Positions 59,774 to 64,000 of a stretch of DNA of 64,000 nt are shown piece by piece. The notes below the pieces were generated by a model. It saw nothing but the letters and a program-made list of their open reading frames with translations, was not told the DNA's origin and searched no databases. A program made the translations under genes and the position numbers. Position 1 is the first letter of the stretch; the number at the start of each line of letters is the position of its first letter. The stretch covers positions 62,001 to 126,000 of the forward strand of contig NZ_CP018937.1 in the NCBI RefSeq assembly GCF_002849695.1, read 5' to 3'. This DNA is from Bacteroides fragilis. GTDB lineage: Bacteria > Bacteroidota > Bacteroidia > Bacteroidales > Bacteroidaceae.

Positions 59774-61225
59774 ATGAATCTAAGAAATTTATTTTTAGCA
59801 GCGGGAATCGCTGCCGTGGCGGTACCCGTATCGGCACAGAAGGCTCCGGAACCCTACGGACTAACCCCCAGTGCACGCCAGGTGGAGTGGTACAACCGTG
59901 AGATGATCGCTTTCTTCCATTTCGGAATCAACACATTTGAGGAGTATGTAAACGAAGGTGACGGACGTGCTCCGGCAGCTATCTTCAACCCTACGGCTCT
60001 CGATTGCGGACAGTGGATGCGTACCCTCCGGTCGGCGGGCATTCCCAGTGCCATCATCACTGCCAAACATGCCGACGGCTTCTGCCTTTGGCCCAGTAAA
60101 TATACGGACTATGGTGTGAAGAACTCCGCCTGGAAAAACGGAAAGGGAGACGTTGTACGTGAATTTGTAGATGCTTGCGAAGAGTATGACATCAAAGCAG
60201 GAATCTATCTGGGGCCGCACGACCGGCATGAGCATCTTTCTCCGCTTTATACTACGGAGAAGTACAAGCAGTATTATGGTCACCAGTTGGAAGAACTGAT
60301 GGGTGACTATGGAAAAGTCTGGGAAACCTGGTGGGACGGTGCCGGAGCAGACGAACTGACTACTCCCGTCTATACTCATTGGTATAAGATTGTGCGAGAG
60401 AAGCAACCGGACTGTGTCATTTTCGGGACCAAGAACTCGTATCCTTTTGCCGATGTGCGCTGGATGGGAAATGAGTCCGGCAAAGCCGGTGATCCTTGCT
60501 GGGCGACTACCGACTCTGTCTGCATCAAAGATGAGTGGAAAAATTACGAAGGACTGAACGAGGGAGTAAAAGGCGGCGACGCTTATATCCCGGCCGAGAC
60601 TGATGTATCCATTCGTCCCAGTTGGTTTTATCATGCCGAAGAAGACAGCCGTGTGAAGAGTGTCAAAGAGCTTTGGGACATCTATTGTACCTCTGTAGGG
60701 CATAACAGCGTGCTGTTGCTCAACTTCCCACCTGATCGTCGCGGACTGATTCACCCCACCGATTCACTTCATGCTGCATTGCTGAAGCAGGGGCTGGACG
60801 AAACCTTCGGGAACAATCTGCTGGCTAAGGCCAAGGTGAAAGCAACGAACGGACGCGGAGGTAAATTCCGTCCGGAATTCCTGACGGACAACAATAAGGA
60901 AACTTATTTTGCCGGAAGGGACGGAGCCAAGACCTCAGACATCGTTTTCACCCTTCCCCGGCAGACGGAGTTTGACTGCCTGATGATTCAGGAAGTGATA
61001 GAACTGGGACACCGCACGACGAAGTGGAGTGTGGAGTACTCCAATGATGGCCGTAACTGGACCCCGATACCGGAAGCAACCGATAAGCAGACGGTGGGGT
61101 ATAAATGGATCGTGCGTTTCGAACCGGTAAAAGCCAAACAGGTACGTCTTCGTATCCTCGACGGATTTGCTTGTCCTGCTATCCATACATTCGGAGTGTA
61201 CAAACAATCGGCTTTATTTCAGTAA
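59774..61225 (+). CDS. GH29 alpha-L-fucosidase
   Basis: 483 aa, ATG at 59774. Signal peptide (1-21, cleavage near VSAQK). The catalytic barrel includes FFHFGINTFEEYV, TAKHADGFCLWPSKYTDY, and the expected nucleophile region ETWWDGAGADE with D188. The C-terminal 130 residues form a discoidin-like beta domain (NNKETYFAGRD, VRLRILDGFACP). The sequence pattern fits the GH29-B type, which prefers branched alpha-1,3/4 fucose. It removes fucose from glycans in the PUL. Confidence 0.95.
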   Translation: MNLRNLFLAAGIAAVAVPVSAQKAPEPYGLTPSARQVEWYNREMIAFFHFGINTFEEYVNEGDGRAPAAIFNPTALDCGQWMRTLRSAGIPSAIITAKHADGFCLWPSKYTDYGVKNSAWKNGKGDVVREFVDACEEYDIKAGIYLGPHDRHEHLSPLYTTEKYKQYYGHQLEELMGDYGKVWETWWDGAGADELTTPVYTHWYKIVREKQPDCVIFGTKNSYPFADVRWMGNESGKAGDPCWATTDSVCIKDEWKNYEGLNEGVKGGDAYIPAETDVSIRPSWFYHAEEDSRVKSVKELWDIYCTSVGHNSVLLLNFPPDRRGLIHPTDSLHAALLKQGLDETFGNNLLAKAKVKATNGRGGKFRPEFLTDNNKETYFAGRDGAKTSDIVFTLPRQTEFDCLMIQEVIELGHRTTKWSVEYSNDGRNWTPIPEATDKQTVGYKWIVRFEPVKAKQVRLRILDGFACPAIHTFGVYKQSALFQ

Positions 61226-61234
61226 AAACAATAG

Positions 61235-64000
<2,766 letters not shown>

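Overview
The window is chromosomal DNA of a gut Bacteroides, probably of the B. fragilis group. The evidence is the SusC/SusD pair with surface glycosidases, repeated Bacteroides-type promoters (TTG or TTTG, then TAnnTTTG about 18-20 bp later), Bacteroidetes-specific families (DUF4834-like, DUF4129, DUF4350) and few Shine-Dalgarno sites. Species is not proven. No rRNA, tRNA, CRISPR array or transposase was seen.

Layout. 1-2.3 kb: an AT-rich end with a glycosyltransferase-like gene and the start of a second one, a frameshifted gene remnant and GC-rich palindromic repeats. 2.3-3.9 kb: rsgA and frr. 4.0-11.1 kb: an unusual five-gene operon (GrpE-like, Hsp70-like, a large repeat-containing membrane protein with an SH3 domain, L,D-transpeptidase, SH3/multi-pass membrane protein) with its own promoter and a 28-bp perfect palindrome upstream. 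11.7-24.8 kb: mostly housekeeping (pyrH, MATE pump, TPR protein, metalloprotease, birA, yjbR, yraN, tadA, pssA, psd, dnaE, trxA).

25.8-37.5 kb: an accessory island of about 11.7 kb splitting an otherwise ordinary RDD / SpoIIM / membrane protein / DUF4129 / DUF4350 / MoxR / DUF58 locus. About 150 bp of the RDD-SpoIIM junction is present at both ends, each copy holding a dead start of the gene that lies intact at the other end. The island has a long leftward gene series: transglutaminase-like lipoprotein, membrane-anchored protein, O-antigen-ligase-like/TPR protein, 67-aa two-helix basic peptide, 97-aa Gly/Ala-rich Cys-containing precursor-like peptide, PH-like membrane protein, SpoIIM/DUF95 protein, YIP1-like protein, FtsX/MacB permease and HlyD-type adaptor. 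A sensor kinase and response regulator are divergent. The peptide, the DUF95 protein and the export genes resemble the gene content of circular-bacteriocin clusters, so this is the best candidate for an undescribed secreted-peptide system. No ABC ATPase is present locally.

37.6-48 kb: the MoxR/DUF58 operon, an Imm17-like protein, tsaE, a metal-ion ABC permease, an M28 peptidase and a lipoprotein. 48.1-64 kb: a polysaccharide utilisation locus with GH92, a membrane-spanning kelch/DNA-binding regulator, SusC, SusD, a DUF1735/F5-8C lipoprotein, GH29 fucosidase and a GH2 beta-galactosidase cut by the window end. The enzyme set fits a host glycan carrying alpha-mannose, fucose and beta-galactose.
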